The position numbers and the translations under genes are program-made. Shown here one piece after another: positions 27,152-37,249 of a stretch of DNA of 64,000 nt. Position 1 is the first letter of the stretch. Every line of letters starts with the position of its first letter. Under the pieces are notes generated by a model that was not told where the DNA came from, did not search any database, and saw only the letters and a program-made list of their open reading frames with translations. Source of the DNA: Psychromonas ingrahamii 37 (GTDB lineage: Bacteria > Pseudomonadota > Gammaproteobacteria > Enterobacterales > Psychromonadaceae); NCBI RefSeq assembly GCF_000015285.1, contig NC_008709.1, positions 3,658,001 to 3,722,000 of the forward strand, read 5' to 3'.

Positions 27152-28795
27152 ATGTTACGAATATTTTCCCTGTTGGTTTTCTCCTGCATGTCGTGGTTTG
27201 CCCTTGCCGAAAATGCGCCGGCAACAGAGAGCAACACTCAATTCGAAACACTGCTTGCGCAGTTACCGTCAACCAAATTATCCAAAATGGCGCCTTTAGT
27301 AGATAAAATCGCAGCGCAACCATCACCGCAAGTACCGGAACTGCTGCAGCACTTAATGGAGGGCGAGCTGTATTACCTGAAAGCCGCTAACGAGCTTGTC
27401 TATGCTCAGCCAAACCAGCAACAAACCTATGATTTAACGTCTGTTTTAAAGACCGAAGCATTAGCACCCGTCAGTATTTATGCACTCAAAAAAATCAGAA
27501 CTAATAACCGTATCCGCGGGCAAATTCGTGATTTGCTGGCCAATATGTATTTATCCAATAGCTCTCCTGCCGTTCGCCTGCAGGCTATTAAGCAGCTTTT
27601 AGATAACCCGAGTAAAACCGGCATAACCAGCATTACGCGATTAATAAAAACAGAGCAGGAAAAAGAGATACGCGAACTGATGTCCGTGGTGCTGCTGATT
27701 GAGCAGTTAGAGAAAGGTCAGACGGCTGAAAAACTCGCCGCTATTAGCCAGTTAGAAGGCAGATTGGAACCGACGGTTAAAAATGCACTGGTAAAAGAGC
27801 TTAAAAAATTATCTGCTTCACAAGACTTATCTATTTCACAAGATAAGAGCGAACTTCATAAAGCACTCACCCGTGCTATTGGTCAAATGGAACAGGATGG
27901 TGATTTCTACCAGCTGCTTGATTATCTCTTCTTTGGCTTAAGCATGGGCTCGGTTTTATTACTGGCAGCCATCGGTTTGACTATTACCTTTGGAGTCATG
28001 GGCGTGATTAATATGGCCCACGGTGAAATGATGATGCTTGGTGCCTATACCACTTATGTGATTCAGCAAACCTTTCCAAATTTAATAGAGTATTCACTGC
28101 TGATGGCGGTGCCCGCTGCCTTTTTGGTGTCAGGTTTAGTCGGTGTGTTAATTGAACGCGGCGTGATCCGTTTTCTAAAAGGACGCCCGTTAGAAACGCT
28201 GTTGGCTACTTTTGGTATCAGCCTTATTTTACAGCAATTAGTAAGAACGGTTTTCTCACCGCTCAACCGTCAAGTGGAAGCGCCACAGTGGATGAGCGGC
28301 TCACTGGAAATTAATCCTATTTTTTCATTAACCTATAACCGTTTATATATCATTATATTCGCGCTGATGGTGTTTTTCTCTTTATTAATGATTTTGAAAA
28401 AATCATCGCTGGGACTGCATGTGCGGGCCGTTTCACAAAACCGCGATATGGCACGCGCGCTAAGCATAAAAAGCTCATGGGTTGATGCCATCACCTTTGG
28501 CTTAGGATCAGGCGTTGCGGGCATCGCCGGTGTGGCATTAAGCCAGTTAACCAATGTTGGCCCTAACCTCGGACAGGACTATATTATTGATTCATTTTTG
28601 GTGGTGGTATTTGGTGGTGTCGGTAGCCTATGGGGCACATTAGTGGCCGCAATGACGCTGGGCACCTTTAACAAATTCTTAGAGCCGTCGATGGGGCCTG
28701 TTCTGGCTAATATCATCGTCCTGGTCGGGTTAGTCTTGTTTATTCAAAAACGACCTAAGGGCTTGTTTCCTCAAAAAGGGAGGTCTGCTGAATAA
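27152..28795 (+). CDS. urtB: Urea ABC transporter permease UrtB
   Basis: Inner-membrane subunit with 547 residues from the ATG at 27152 (AAGGAAAAG upstream). A signal peptide and a periplasmic helical-repeat extension of about 240 residues precede the LivH-like permease (about 265-540), a two-part layout typical of UrtB. The permease shows GVMGVINMAHGEMMMLGAY and the VRAVSQNRDMARALSI EAA-type loop. It abuts urtC. Confidence 0.93.
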   Translation: MLRIFSLLVFSCMSWFALAENAPATESNTQFETLLAQLPSTKLSKMAPLVDKIAAQPSPQVPELLQHLMEGELYYLKAANELVYAQPNQQQTYDLTSVLKTEALAPVSIYALKKIRTNNRIRGQIRDLLANMYLSNSSPAVRLQAIKQLLDNPSKTGITSITRLIKTEQEKEIRELMSVVLLIEQLEKGQTAEKLAAISQLEGRLEPTVKNALVKELKKLSASQDLSISQDKSELHKALTRAIGQMEQDGDFYQLLDYLFFGLSMGSVLLLAAIGLTITFGVMGVINMAHGEMMMLGAYTTYVIQQTFPNLIEYSLLMAVPAAFLVSGLVGVLIERGVIRFLKGRPLETLLATFGISLILQQLVRTVFSPLNRQVEAPQWMSGSLEINPIFSLTYNRLYIIIFALMVFFSLLMILKKSSLGLHVRAVSQNRDMARALSIKSSWVDAITFGLGSGVAGIAGVALSQLTNVGPNLGQDYIIDSFLVVVFGGVGSLWGTLVAAMTLGTFNKFLEPSMGPVLANIIVLVGLVLFIQKRPKGLFPQKGRSAE

Positions 28796-29967
28796 TGAAA
28801 AATTTACTTCATTCACCTGGTTTTAAAAAACTTAACAGTTTACATTTTGTGATTGCGATTTTATTTATCACAACCCTGTATGTGACAGTGTGTAACTTAG
28901 CCTTTGCACCCGGCTCATTTTTTTATGTCAGTAATTATACTGTCTCCCTGCTCGGAAAATATCTTTGTTATGCCCTGCTCGCACTGGCAGTCGATTTAGT
29001 CTGGGGATATTGCGGTATTTTAAGCTTGGGCCACGGCGCTTTTTTTGCGCTCGGCGGTTATGCTATGGGGATGTATCTGATGCGCCAGATAGGCGATCGC
29101 GGTGTCTACGGCAACCCGGATCTGCCCGATTTTATGGTCTTTCTAAATTGGACTGAATTGCCCTGGTACTGGGCGGGCTCGGATAATGTCCTGTTTATGG
29201 TATTACTGGTCTTTGCCGGCCCCGGACTGCTTGCATACATTTTCGGTACGATGGCCTTTCGCTCCCGGGTAAGCGGTGTCTACTTGTCGATTATAACCCA
29301 GGCAATGACCTATGCACTGATGCTGTCATTCTTCCGTAATGAAATGGGCTTTGGCGGTAATAATGGCTTAACTGATTTTAAAGAGATTTTTGGTTTTTCA
29401 TTGCAGTCACCGGATACCAAACTGGCACTGTTTGTCGCCACAGCCGTTGCACTGGCTTTTGGATACGCAGTCAGCCATTTTATTGTTAACTCAAAAATGG
29501 GCCGAGTGGTCACCGCGATTCGCGATGCTGAAGACCGAGTGCGTTTTGTTGGTTATAAACCCCAACATTACAAAGTGTGGATTTTTGTTGTCTCGGCAAT
29601 GCTGGCAGGTCTGGCGGGTGCACTCTATGTCCCCCAGGTCGGCATGATCAATCCCGGCGAATTTTCACCTCTGAATTCCATTGAGATTGTTATCTGGGTC
29701 GCCATCGGCGGACGCGGCACTTTATATGGCGCAATTATTGGCGCAGTCGTGGTCAGTTATGCAAAAACACGTTTTACCGCGATTATGCCCGAAGTATGGC
29801 TATTTGGACTGGGTGGCCTGTTTGTTTTAGTCACCCTGTTATTACCCAAAGGAATTGCGGGTCTGTTTGCCAGTGTGCTCAATAAACTCGATCCACCCAC
29901 ACAGCCGGCAAACGAGCCACAAGCCCCCTCCACCACTGCAACTACAGCCGCGGAGAGTAAATCATGA
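28795..29967 (+). CDS. urtC: Urea ABC transporter permease UrtC
   Basis: Second membrane subunit, 390 residues, LivM-like, with about ten helices, the GHGAFFALGGYAMG segment and the EAA-type loop VVTAIRDAEDRVRFVGY. The C-terminal tail is low-complexity (Pro/Ala/Thr). It shares one base with the urtB stop codon and overlaps urtD by four bases. Confidence 0.93.
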   Translation: MKNLLHSPGFKKLNSLHFVIAILFITTLYVTVCNLAFAPGSFFYVSNYTVSLLGKYLCYALLALAVDLVWGYCGILSLGHGAFFALGGYAMGMYLMRQIGDRGVYGNPDLPDFMVFLNWTELPWYWAGSDNVLFMVLLVFAGPGLLAYIFGTMAFRSRVSGVYLSIITQAMTYALMLSFFRNEMGFGGNNGLTDFKEIFGFSLQSPDTKLALFVATAVALAFGYAVSHFIVNSKMGRVVTAIRDAEDRVRFVGYKPQHYKVWIFVVSAMLAGLAGALYVPQVGMINPGEFSPLNSIEIVIWVAIGGRGTLYGAIIGAVVVSYAKTRFTAIMPEVWLFGLGGLFVLVTLLLPKGIAGLFASVLNKLDPPTQPANEPQAPSTTATTAAESKS

Positions 29968-30779
29968 TAGTAAATAAACACGGCTCGCCCATCTCTTCAA
30001 AAGAGTCGATTAGCCCGGATACTTCGCACGGCATGATCTTATATGTGGAAGGGGTCAGTGTGAGCTTTGACGGTTTTAAAGCCCTTAACGATCTCAACTT
30101 GTATATCAAAGATGGCGAGCTGCGCTGCCTGATCGGTGCCAACGGGGCGGGTAAAACCACCTTGATGGATGTTATTACCGGCAAAACCCGGCCCGACACA
30201 GGTAAAGTCAGTTTCGGTCAGCAGATAGATCTGCTGGAGCTTGATGAATCGCAGATTGCCCGCGCGGGAATAGGACGTAAGTTTCAAAAACCTACGGTCT
30301 TTGAAGCGCTGAGCGTATTTGAAAATATAGAGCTCAGCCTTAAAGGCGATAAAGGCATTTGGAGCGCACTGTTTCATAAACTCAGCGGCGCACAAAAAGA
30401 TAAAATAGATGAAGTGCTTGAGACTATCGGCTTGATTGCCGAGCGCCACTACCCGGCCGGGCGTTTATCCCACGGCCAGAAACAGTGGCTCGAAATTGGC
30501 ATGCTGCTCGCTGCAGAGCCGCGCCTGTTATTGGTTGATGAGCCCGTTGCGGGGATGACAGCGCAGGAGACCGAGCGTACTGCCGAGTTATTAACCTCAC
30601 TGGCAGGCAAACATTCAGTGGTCGTCGTTGAACATGATATGGCCTTTGTACGCTCCATTGCCCGAACTGTCACCGTATTGCATCAGGGTTCAGTACTGGC
30701 TGAAGGATCAATGAATGAAATTCAGGAAAATAAAGATGTACGGGAAGTTTATTTGGGTGAGGAGCAGGCTGAATTATGA
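29964..30779 (+). CDS. urtD: Urea ABC transporter ATPase UrtD
   Basis: LivG-type ATPase of 271 residues with Walker A GANGAGKTT, signature LSHGQKQWLEIGM and Walker B LLLVDEPVAGM. An N-terminal extension of about 25 residues precedes the ABC domain. It overlaps urtC and urtE by four bases each, so the cassette is translationally coupled. Confidence 0.94.
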   Translation: MIVNKHGSPISSKESISPDTSHGMILYVEGVSVSFDGFKALNDLNLYIKDGELRCLIGANGAGKTTLMDVITGKTRPDTGKVSFGQQIDLLELDESQIARAGIGRKFQKPTVFEALSVFENIELSLKGDKGIWSALFHKLSGAQKDKIDEVLETIGLIAERHYPAGRLSHGQKQWLEIGMLLAAEPRLLLVDEPVAGMTAQETERTAELLTSLAGKHSVVVVEHDMAFVRSIARTVTVLHQGSVLAEGSMNEIQENKDVREVYLGEEQAEL

Positions 30780-31471
30780 TTGAATTAAAATCGGTTGATC
30801 AAAAATATGGCGGCACGCAGATATTATGGGATCTCTCCCTTGATATTAAACAAGGATCGCGCACCTGCATTATGGGCCGTAACGGGGTAGGCAAAACCAC
30901 CCTGCTGAAAACTATTATGGGTTTATTGCCGATAAGCTCAGGCAGTTTAGTGATTAACGGTCACGACATGAGTAAAGGCAGCGTCGAAAAGCGCCCTGAA
31001 ATAGGTGTCGGTTACGTGCCGCAGGGGCGTCATATTTTTCCGCAGTTGACCGTTGAAGAAAATTTAAAGATAAGTTTAAATTGTTCGCGTCAACCCAGTA
31101 AAAGCATACCAAAACATATCTTTAAACTCTTTCCGGTGCTCCAGGAAATGCTTCACCGGCGCGGAGGGGATCTCTCCGGCGGGCAGCAGCAGCAACTGGC
31201 GATCGCCCGCGCCTTAGTGCTCAATCCGGATATTCTTATTTTGGATGAGCCCAACGAAGGTATTCAGCCCAATATAGTGCAGCTGATCCGCGATGTGCTG
31301 CTAAAGTTAAATAAAGAACAGGGCATGACCATTATTTTGGTTGAGCAGAAGCTGCCCTTTGCACGCGCGGTTGGTGAATATTTCCATCTGATGGAAAAAG
31401 GCCAGGTTATCGCTTCTGGGGAAATGCAGGAACTAACAGATCAGCTGGTGGGTAAATACTTAGCGGTATAA
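30776..31471 (+). CDS. urtE: Urea ABC transporter ATPase UrtE
   Basis: LivF-type ATPase of 231 residues with Walker A GRNGVGKTT, signature LSGGQQQQLAIARAL and Walker B ILILDEPNEGIQPN; the NEGIQPN form is characteristic of UrtE. Last gene of the transporter, about 46 bases before ureD, which suggests one urt-ure transcription unit. Confidence 0.95.
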   Translation: MIELKSVDQKYGGTQILWDLSLDIKQGSRTCIMGRNGVGKTTLLKTIMGLLPISSGSLVINGHDMSKGSVEKRPEIGVGYVPQGRHIFPQLTVEENLKISLNCSRQPSKSIPKHIFKLFPVLQEMLHRRGGDLSGGQQQQLAIARALVLNPDILILDEPNEGIQPNIVQLIRDVLLKLNKEQGMTIILVEQKLPFARAVGEYFHLMEKGQVIASGEMQELTDQLVGKYLAV

Positions 31472-31517
31472 ATAAGCTTAGATCGGGATAGGCAAACCGA
31501 ATAAAGGTTAAATAAGG

Positions 31518-32459
31518 ATGATTAATTTAAGCATGTTAAGCACTGTCATAACAAAACCGCCGATCACAGCAAAGCCAAAAAACCAATGGCTGGCGCATTT
31601 AATGCTGGAATTTAGCGACACTCCGGTCGGTACGCAGCTGACCCGCACCAAACGTAAAGGGCCGCTGTCAGTGCAGAAAGCGTTTTATCCTGAGGGGCCT
31701 GACTGCGCGCATATTTATCTGCTACATCCACCCGCGGGAATAGTCTCCGGGGATGAGCTGCGGATTGGCATTGACGTAAAAAAAAATGCCCATTTGTTAT
31801 TTACCACCCCAGGGGCCGGACGTTTTTACCGCGCCCGTGAAGATCTCACTATTGGGGATTCTCAGCAGACTCAAATCACTCAATTTGACCTTGAGGCGCA
31901 GGCAAAATGTGAAAATTTTCCGCAGGAAACCATCGTTTATGAAGGTGCCGACGGCTTTAATAGCGTGGATATAAACTTAACATCGACAAGTGTTTATCTC
32001 GGTTGGGATATCACTTGCCTGGGGCTGCCTAATTCAGATCAAACCTTTATTAAGGGAAAATACTGTCAGTTAAACCGCCTGTTTTGTGACGCTAAACTTA
32101 TTTATCATGATCGTATTAGTCTGTCACCAAGCAATAATTTATTGGCGCACCCGGCAGGTCTCGCGGGCAACACGGTTTTTGCGACATTTTTAGCCTATGC
32201 CCCTATCTTGCACAATAACCCTGAGCATTCCAATAAACCCCAGCAGCATAAAGCCTTAGTGATGCAGATTCGAGCAAAAATAACAGCAGAAAGTGCCCAG
32301 GAAAAAGTCAGTATTACGGAAATTAACGGTTTATTAGTGATCCGTTATTTAGGGCATCACGCTCAGGAGTGCAAGCAGTTATTTATCAGCTTATGGCAAC
32401 TATTGCGACCTTTATTATTGAATAAAACGGCGGTGCAACCGCGAATTTGGCACACCTGA
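31518..32459 (+). CDS. ureD: Urease accessory protein UreD (UreH)
   Basis: Scaffold that joins UreF and UreG on apo-urease for nickel insertion. The 313-residue protein carries the family blocks LTRTKRKGPLSVQKAFYPEG (about 41-60), HPPAGIVSGDEL and TTPGAGRFYRA. The upstream ATG at 31518 is used; an ATG five codons later is a possible alternative. It starts the ureDABCEFG run. Confidence 0.93.
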   Translation: MINLSMLSTVITKPPITAKPKNQWLAHLMLEFSDTPVGTQLTRTKRKGPLSVQKAFYPEGPDCAHIYLLHPPAGIVSGDELRIGIDVKKNAHLLFTTPGAGRFYRAREDLTIGDSQQTQITQFDLEAQAKCENFPQETIVYEGADGFNSVDINLTSTSVYLGWDITCLGLPNSDQTFIKGKYCQLNRLFCDAKLIYHDRISLSPSNNLLAHPAGLAGNTVFATFLAYAPILHNNPEHSNKPQQHKALVMQIRAKITAESAQEKVSITEINGLLVIRYLGHHAQECKQLFISLWQLLRPLLLNKTAVQPRIWHT

Positions 32460-32497
32460 CTGGTACTCATAACTGACACACATAAAAAGAGATTATT

Positions 32498-32800
32498 ATG
32501 GACTTATTACCTCGAGAAAAAGACAAGTTACTGATTTTCACCGCCGCGTTACTTGCAGAACGACGTTTAAATCGCGGTTTAAAACTCAATTATCCCGAAG
32601 CCATGGCCTATATCTCCATGGAGATTATTGAAGGTGCGCGTGACGGAAAAAGCGTGGCGGAAATGATGGATTATGGCCGTACTTTACTGACCCGCGATCA
32701 GGTAATGGATGGCATCGCCGAGCTGATTCCCGATGTACAGGTTGAAGCCACTTTTGTCGATGGCACTAAGCTTGTGACTGTGCATAACCCGATTATTTAA
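32498..32800 (+). CDS. ureA: Urease gamma subunit
   Basis: The 100 residues match the three-subunit urease gamma chain: [20 protein letters not shown] start, [10 protein letters not shown] and the terminal VTVHNPI. It assembles with UreB and UreC. It is separated from ureB by about 140 bases holding a tandem repeat, an unusual interruption between subunit genes. Confidence 0.97.
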
Positions 32801-32825
32801 CACGGCGATTGGCTATCAGCTATCA

Positions 32826-32925
32826 GCTGCGAGCTTTCGAGCTTCGAGCCTTCGAGCTTCGAGCCTTCGAGCTTCGAGCTTCGAGTTGCGGGCTGACGGC
32901 CGACCGCCGACCGCCGACAGCAGTA
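32826..32925. repeat. Tandem GAGCTTCGAGCCTTC repeat between ureA and ureB
   Basis: About 60 bases of imperfect repeats of GAGCTTCGA(GCCTTC), followed by CCGACCGCCGACCGCC-type repeats. Related short strings occur near 46805 and 52195 in other intergenic gaps of the window. It interrupts the urease subunit genes without a promoter or terminator that I can see. Confidence 0.85.
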
Positions 32926-32941
32926 TTTTAAGGAGCAATTT

Positions 32942-33247
32942 ATGATTCCAGGTGAAATAAAAACAGATGCCGGTGACCTGCAGTTAAATGTGGGTTGTGA
33001 GCAATTAACAGTGACGGTGGCAAATTCTGGTGATCGCCCGATTCAAGTCGGCTCACACTATCATTTTTATGAAGTCAATCCGGCCCTTAAATTTGAGCGG
33101 GAAAAGTGTCGCGGTTATCGTCTTGATATCACCTCCGGCACCGCCGTGCGTTTTGAGCCGGGTCAGCAACGCCAAGTCACATTGATAGCCTATCGCGGTA
33201 AACGCCGGGTATTTGGCTTTCGTGCAAGCATTCAAGGAGATCTATAA
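32942..33247 (+). CDS. ureB: Urease beta subunit
   Basis: The 101-residue protein begins MIPGEI and contains [19 protein letters not shown] and [14 protein letters not shown], the standard beta-chain blocks. AAGGAGCAA precedes the start. It ends one base before the ureC ATG. Confidence 0.97.
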   Translation: MIPGEIKTDAGDLQLNVGCEQLTVTVANSGDRPIQVGSHYHFYEVNPALKFEREKCRGYRLDITSGTAVRFEPGQQRQVTLIAYRGKRRVFGFRASIQGDL

Positions 33248-33248
33248 A

Positions 33249-34952
33249 ATGGCAACAATTGATAAGCATTCCTATGCACATATGTTCGGGCCTACTGTGG
33301 GTGATCGGGTACGTTTAGCCGATACCGATTTATGGTTAGAAGTTGAAAAAGATTATACCCAGTACGGTGAAGAAGTTAAATTTGGCGGCGGCAAAGTCAT
33401 TCGTGACGGCATGGGACAAAGCCAGGCATCCTGTTTTGATACCGTGGACTTGGTTATAACCAACGCGCTGATTGTTGATCACTGGGGAATAATTAAAGCC
33501 GATGTGGGCATTAAAGAAGGCCGAATCGCTATTATAGGTAAAGCAGGCAACCCGGATATTCAGGACAATATTGATATCGAAATTGGCCCGGGTACCGAAG
33601 TGATTGCTGGTGAAGGTAAAATATTAACCGCCGGCGGCATTGATGCGCATATTCACTTTATTTGCCCGCAGCAGATTGAAGAGGCGCAAATGTCGGGAGT
33701 CACCACTATGATAGGCGGCGGCACCGGTCCGGCAACAGGCACTAATGCGACAACCTGCACCTCCGGTCCATGGAATATTCATAAAATGCTGCAGGCCACC
33801 AACGATTTCGCCATGAACTTTGGCTTTCTCGGCAAAGGTAATACCAGCTTGCCGCTCGCGCTTGAAGAGCAAATTGAAGCGGGTGTGTGCGGCTTAAAAC
33901 TCCATGAAGACTGGGGCACGACTCCGGCGTCCATTGATAACTGTTTAGCCGTTGCCGAACGCTATGATGTGCAGGTAGCCATTCATACAGACACCTTAAA
34001 TGAGGCGGGTTTTGTCGAAGATACTATGGCCGCTTTTAAAGGTCGCACTATTCATACCTACCATACCGAAGGTGCGGGCGGCGGGCATTCCCCTGATATT
34101 ATTCGCGCCTGTGGTGAGCCCAATGTACTGCCCTCTTCAACTAATCCGACCCGTCCTTATACGGTTAATACCATAGATGAACACCTTGATATGCTGATGG
34201 TTTGTCATCATCTTGACCCCTCTATTCCTGAAGATGTTGCCTTTGCCGATTCGCGTATTCGCAAAGAGAGTATTGCCGCCGAGGATATTATGCATGATCT
34301 CGGCGCAATCAGCATGATCGCCTCGGACTCTCAAGCGATGGGCCGTGTTGGGGAAATGATCACCCGTACCTGGCAGACTGCCAATAAAATGAAACAGCAG
34401 CGCGGGCCATTAGCACCCGATACCGAGCGCAATGATAACTTCCGTATAAAACGCTATATCGCCAAATACACTATTAATCCCGCGATTAGCCACGGCATCA
34501 GCCATGAAGTTGGCTCCATTGAAGTGGGTAAACTGGCCGATTTAGTATTATGGAAACCGGCCTTTTTCGGCATTAAACCGGCGATGATCTTAAAATCGGG
34601 CTTTATTGCCGCCGCGCCGATGGGCGATGCCAATGCCTCGATTCCAACACCTCAACCCGTTTATTATCGCCCTATGTTTGGCTCATTCGGATCGGCGGCG
34701 GCGAAAACCTCCATGACTTTTTTATCCCAGGCAGCGATTGATCAAGGTGTGCCAGAAAAAATCGGCATGACCCGCATGGTCGGCGTGTGTAAAAACACCC
34801 GCAATATTGGCAAAAAGGACATGATCCATAACAACTGGCAGCCAAAAATTGAAGTGGATGCACAGACCTATGAAGTGCGCGCTGATGGAGAGCTTTTAAC
34901 CTGTGAGCCGGCCACCGAACTGCCACTCACACAACGCTACTGCTTATTTTAG
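33249..34952 (+). CDS. ureC: Urease alpha (catalytic) subunit
   Basis: Hydrolyses urea to ammonia and carbamate at a di-nickel site. The 567 residues start at the ATG at 33249 (AAGGAG upstream). The catalytic set is complete at the standard Klebsiella positions: H134 and H136, carbamylated K217, H246, H272, active-site flap C319 with H320, and D360. Nothing suggests inactivation. Confidence 0.98.
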   Translation: MATIDKHSYAHMFGPTVGDRVRLADTDLWLEVEKDYTQYGEEVKFGGGKVIRDGMGQSQASCFDTVDLVITNALIVDHWGIIKADVGIKEGRIAIIGKAGNPDIQDNIDIEIGPGTEVIAGEGKILTAGGIDAHIHFICPQQIEEAQMSGVTTMIGGGTGPATGTNATTCTSGPWNIHKMLQATNDFAMNFGFLGKGNTSLPLALEEQIEAGVCGLKLHEDWGTTPASIDNCLAVAERYDVQVAIHTDTLNEAGFVEDTMAAFKGRTIHTYHTEGAGGGHSPDIIRACGEPNVLPSSTNPTRPYTVNTIDEHLDMLMVCHHLDPSIPEDVAFADSRIRKESIAAEDIMHDLGAISMIASDSQAMGRVGEMITRTWQTANKMKQQRGPLAPDTERNDNFRIKRYIAKYTINPAISHGISHEVGSIEVGKLADLVLWKPAFFGIKPAMILKSGFIAAAPMGDANASIPTPQPVYYRPMFGSFGSAAAKTSMTFLSQAAIDQGVPEKIGMTRMVGVCKNTRNIGKKDMIHNNWQPKIEVDAQTYEVRADGELLTCEPATELPLTQRYCLF

Positions 34953-35003
34953 AAATTATTATTCAGCAGCATTGAAATAGAGTGGCTAAAGACACAATAA
35001 TTA

Positions 35004-35099
35004 ACCACAGAGTGCACAGAGCACACCGAGAAATAAAAATTTAAGATCATCTGTTTTTTTTCTCGGTGTAGCGCGCAGCGCCTCTTATTTCTCTGTGGT
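35004..35099. repeat. Palindromic repeat between ureC and ureE
   Basis: Outer arms ACCACAGAG (35004-35012) and CTCTGTGGT (35091-35099), and inner arms ACACCGAGA (35023-35031) and TCTCGGTGT (35061-35069), make a nested imperfect palindrome of about 96 bases. It resembles the small intergenic palindromic repeats that fold in mRNA; it may shape urease structural versus accessory gene expression. Confidence 0.75.
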
Positions 35100-35146
35100 A
35101 GAGCATTGTTATTGCAGCTAAATAGTAACAAGAAAGGTGGAAAAAA

Positions 35147-35605
35147 ATGTTACAAGTATTTGAAAGACTCGATCATACCCACGATGAAATCAGTGATTCA
35201 ATTACTCTGGATCAGGATACCCGTAAAAAATCACGGATTAAAAGTGTCACCGATAAAGGGGCTAATATCGGTATTTTCGTTGAACGTGGTCACCCGCTAT
35301 TAGTCGGGGAGATATTAAAAACAGAATGCGGTTTACTGATTGAAGTCAAAGGTAAAGCTGAAGATGTTTCAACCGCAGTGGCGAACGACTGGCTGAATTT
35401 CAGCAAGGTCTGTTACCACTTAGGGAACCGCCATACCACACTGCAAATCGGCGAGTTATGGGTACGTTTTAAGCCCGACCATGTGCTCGAGCAGCTGGCT
35501 GAAAATTACGGTTTATCGGTTAATAGTATACCGGCTGTTTTTGAGCCTGAAAATGGGGCCTACGGCGTGCGCAGCCACGGTCATAGCCATGCACATGACA
35601 GCTGA
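35147..35605 (+). CDS. ureE: Urease accessory protein UreE (nickel chaperone)
   Basis: Delivers nickel to the UreDFG complex. The 152-residue protein has the N-terminal peptide-binding-like domain, a metal-binding core with the GNRHTTLQI histidine, and a His-bearing tail (SHGHSHAHD) at the C-terminus. It overlaps the start of ureF. Confidence 0.94.
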
Positions 35606-36293
35606 TAAGCAAAGTTCTACGCTGAAACTTAACCGTTTACTGCAACTGTGCAGTGCCAACTTGCCGGTCGGCGGGTTTTCATTCTCCCAGGGGCTCGAGT
35701 ATGCGGTTGAGATGAACTGGATAAGCGGCCAAAAAAGCACCTTTGAGTGGATTGAACTGAACTTAAGCGAGTCGCTCTCGCGCACCGATTTAGCCATTTT
35801 AAAACGCCTATATCAAGCCTTAGACAGCAGTGATTTTACAGCTTTTAAACTGGCTAACCAGCACCTTATCGCCTGCCGTGAAAGCAGTGAATTGCGTTTC
35901 GCGGATCTGGCCATGGGTAAAGCCTTTGTGCGTTTATTAAAGCAGCTAGACAGCCTCGACAGCGAGCCTTATTCAGAATTATTAAATGAACCAGAACTGA
36001 GTTTTGTCAGCGTATTTGCTATTAGCGCATACCTTTGTGAGCTGGATTTAACCGCGGCACAAAGCGGTTTTTGCTGGACCTATATTGATAACCAGGTTGC
36101 AGCAGCCACTAAATTAGTCCCTTTAGGGCAAACCCAGGCACAAAACCTTTTATTTGATTTAAGCGCAGAAGTGGATCATCTGTTGACCATCGCCAACCAA
36201 TTAAAAGATCATGAAATAGGTGGTAGCTTACCGCGTTTAGCGATGGCCAGCGCCTGGCATGAAACCCAATACACGCGATTATTTAGATCCTAA
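35589..36293 (+). CDS. ureF: Urease accessory protein UreF
   Basis: All-helical partner of UreD and UreG. It contains [20 protein letters not shown] near the N-terminus and the C-terminal [20 protein letters not shown] block. I start at the ATG at 35589, inside the ureE 3' end; an ATG two codons later is equally possible. An open extension back to 35481 lies over ureE coding sequence and is not credible. Confidence 0.92.
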
Positions 36294-36337
36294 AAAAAAT
36301 TAGATCTTAAAAAATTTAACCAGAGAGATTATTTATT

Positions 36338-36949
36338 ATGAGAAAAAAACAACTTTTACGTATTGGCGTCGGTGGCCCAGTTGGCTCAGGTAAAACCGCC
36401 CTGCTCAGCCAGTTATGCCTTGCACTCCGTGATAAATACGATATGGCTGTGGTCACCAATGATATCTATACCCATGAAGATGCGCAGTTTCTAACCCGCA
36501 ATAATGCCCTGGCTGAAGATCGCATTATCGGCGTTGAAACGGGCGGCTGCCCGCATACCGCCATTCGGGAAGATGCCTCAATGAACTTAGCGGCAATCGA
36601 TGATCTGCACGAACGTCATCCCAACCTGGATTTTGTATTAGTTGAAAGCGGCGGGGATAATCTCAGCGCAACCTTCAGCCCGGAGCTTTCGGACTTAACC
36701 TTGTATGTTATTGATGTCTCAGCGGGCGATAAGATCCCCCGTAAAGGTGGCCCGGGTATTACTAAGTCAGATCTGCTGATTATCAATAAAATAGATGTCG
36801 CAGATCTGGTCGGTGCGTCATTAGAGGTAATGGACAGAGATACCAAAAAGATGCGCGGCGACAGGCCTTTTGTGTTTAGTAATATGAAAACCCAGCAGGG
36901 TTTGGCTGAAATTATCGACTTTATTGAAACTGAAGGCATGCTTAAATAA
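36338..36949 (+). CDS. ureG: Urease accessory GTPase UreG
   Basis: SIMIBI GTPase that powers nickel insertion. The 203-residue protein has P-loop [13 protein letters not shown] (8-20), the CPH metal motif within [15 protein letters not shown], and the guanine-specificity segment NKID. AACCAGAGAGA precedes the ATG. Confidence 0.97.
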   Translation: MRKKQLLRIGVGGPVGSGKTALLSQLCLALRDKYDMAVVTNDIYTHEDAQFLTRNNALAEDRIIGVETGGCPHTAIREDASMNLAAIDDLHERHPNLDFVLVESGGDNLSATFSPELSDLTLYVIDVSAGDKIPRKGGPGITKSDLLIINKIDVADLVGASLEVMDRDTKKMRGDRPFVFSNMKTQQGLAEIIDFIETEGMLK

Positions 36950-36986
36950 GCACCCTATTATCGTCAACTTATAAAAAGGAAATATT

Positions 36987-37175
36987 ATGAAATTTTTTAC
37001 TTTTATCTTTACCCTACTTATCAGCGCACAAGGCTTTGCTCATCAAGATCACGCCCTTGGTGAAGGGTCATTACACCTTTTTTATCATGCCATTTTCTGG
37101 GGATTGTGTGCGGTTGTTACGGTGAAAGCGGTTGGTTATTTTAAGAATAAGAAAAATCAGAAAACAGAGAAATAA
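36987..37175 (+). CDS. Small His-containing membrane protein after ureG
   Basis: A 62-residue protein with a signal-like N-terminus (about 1-18), then HQDHALGEGSLHLFYH, carrying four His residues in what would be the periplasmic segment, one membrane helix (about 33-50) and a Lys-rich tail. AAAGGAAA precedes the ATG at normal spacing, 37 bases after ureG. I do not recognise a named family. Inference: it may help nickel or urea handling. A truncated relative of its 3' end occurs at 15161-15240. Confidence 0.65.
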   Translation: MKFFTFIFTLLISAQGFAHQDHALGEGSLHLFYHAIFWGLCAVVTVKAVGYFKNKKNQKTEK

Positions 37176-37249
37176 AGAGGCAACAGCTGTTGGCGATCGG
37201 CTGACAGCCAACAGATTTAGCCGGAGCTTCGCTAATAAGTGTTTGGTTT

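Noticed and set aside
21102..37175. Urea cluster as a newly acquired genomic island with attachment sites
   Set aside because: No integrase, tRNA or flanking direct repeats are visible at its ends, and a relic of the same cluster nearby suggests long residence.
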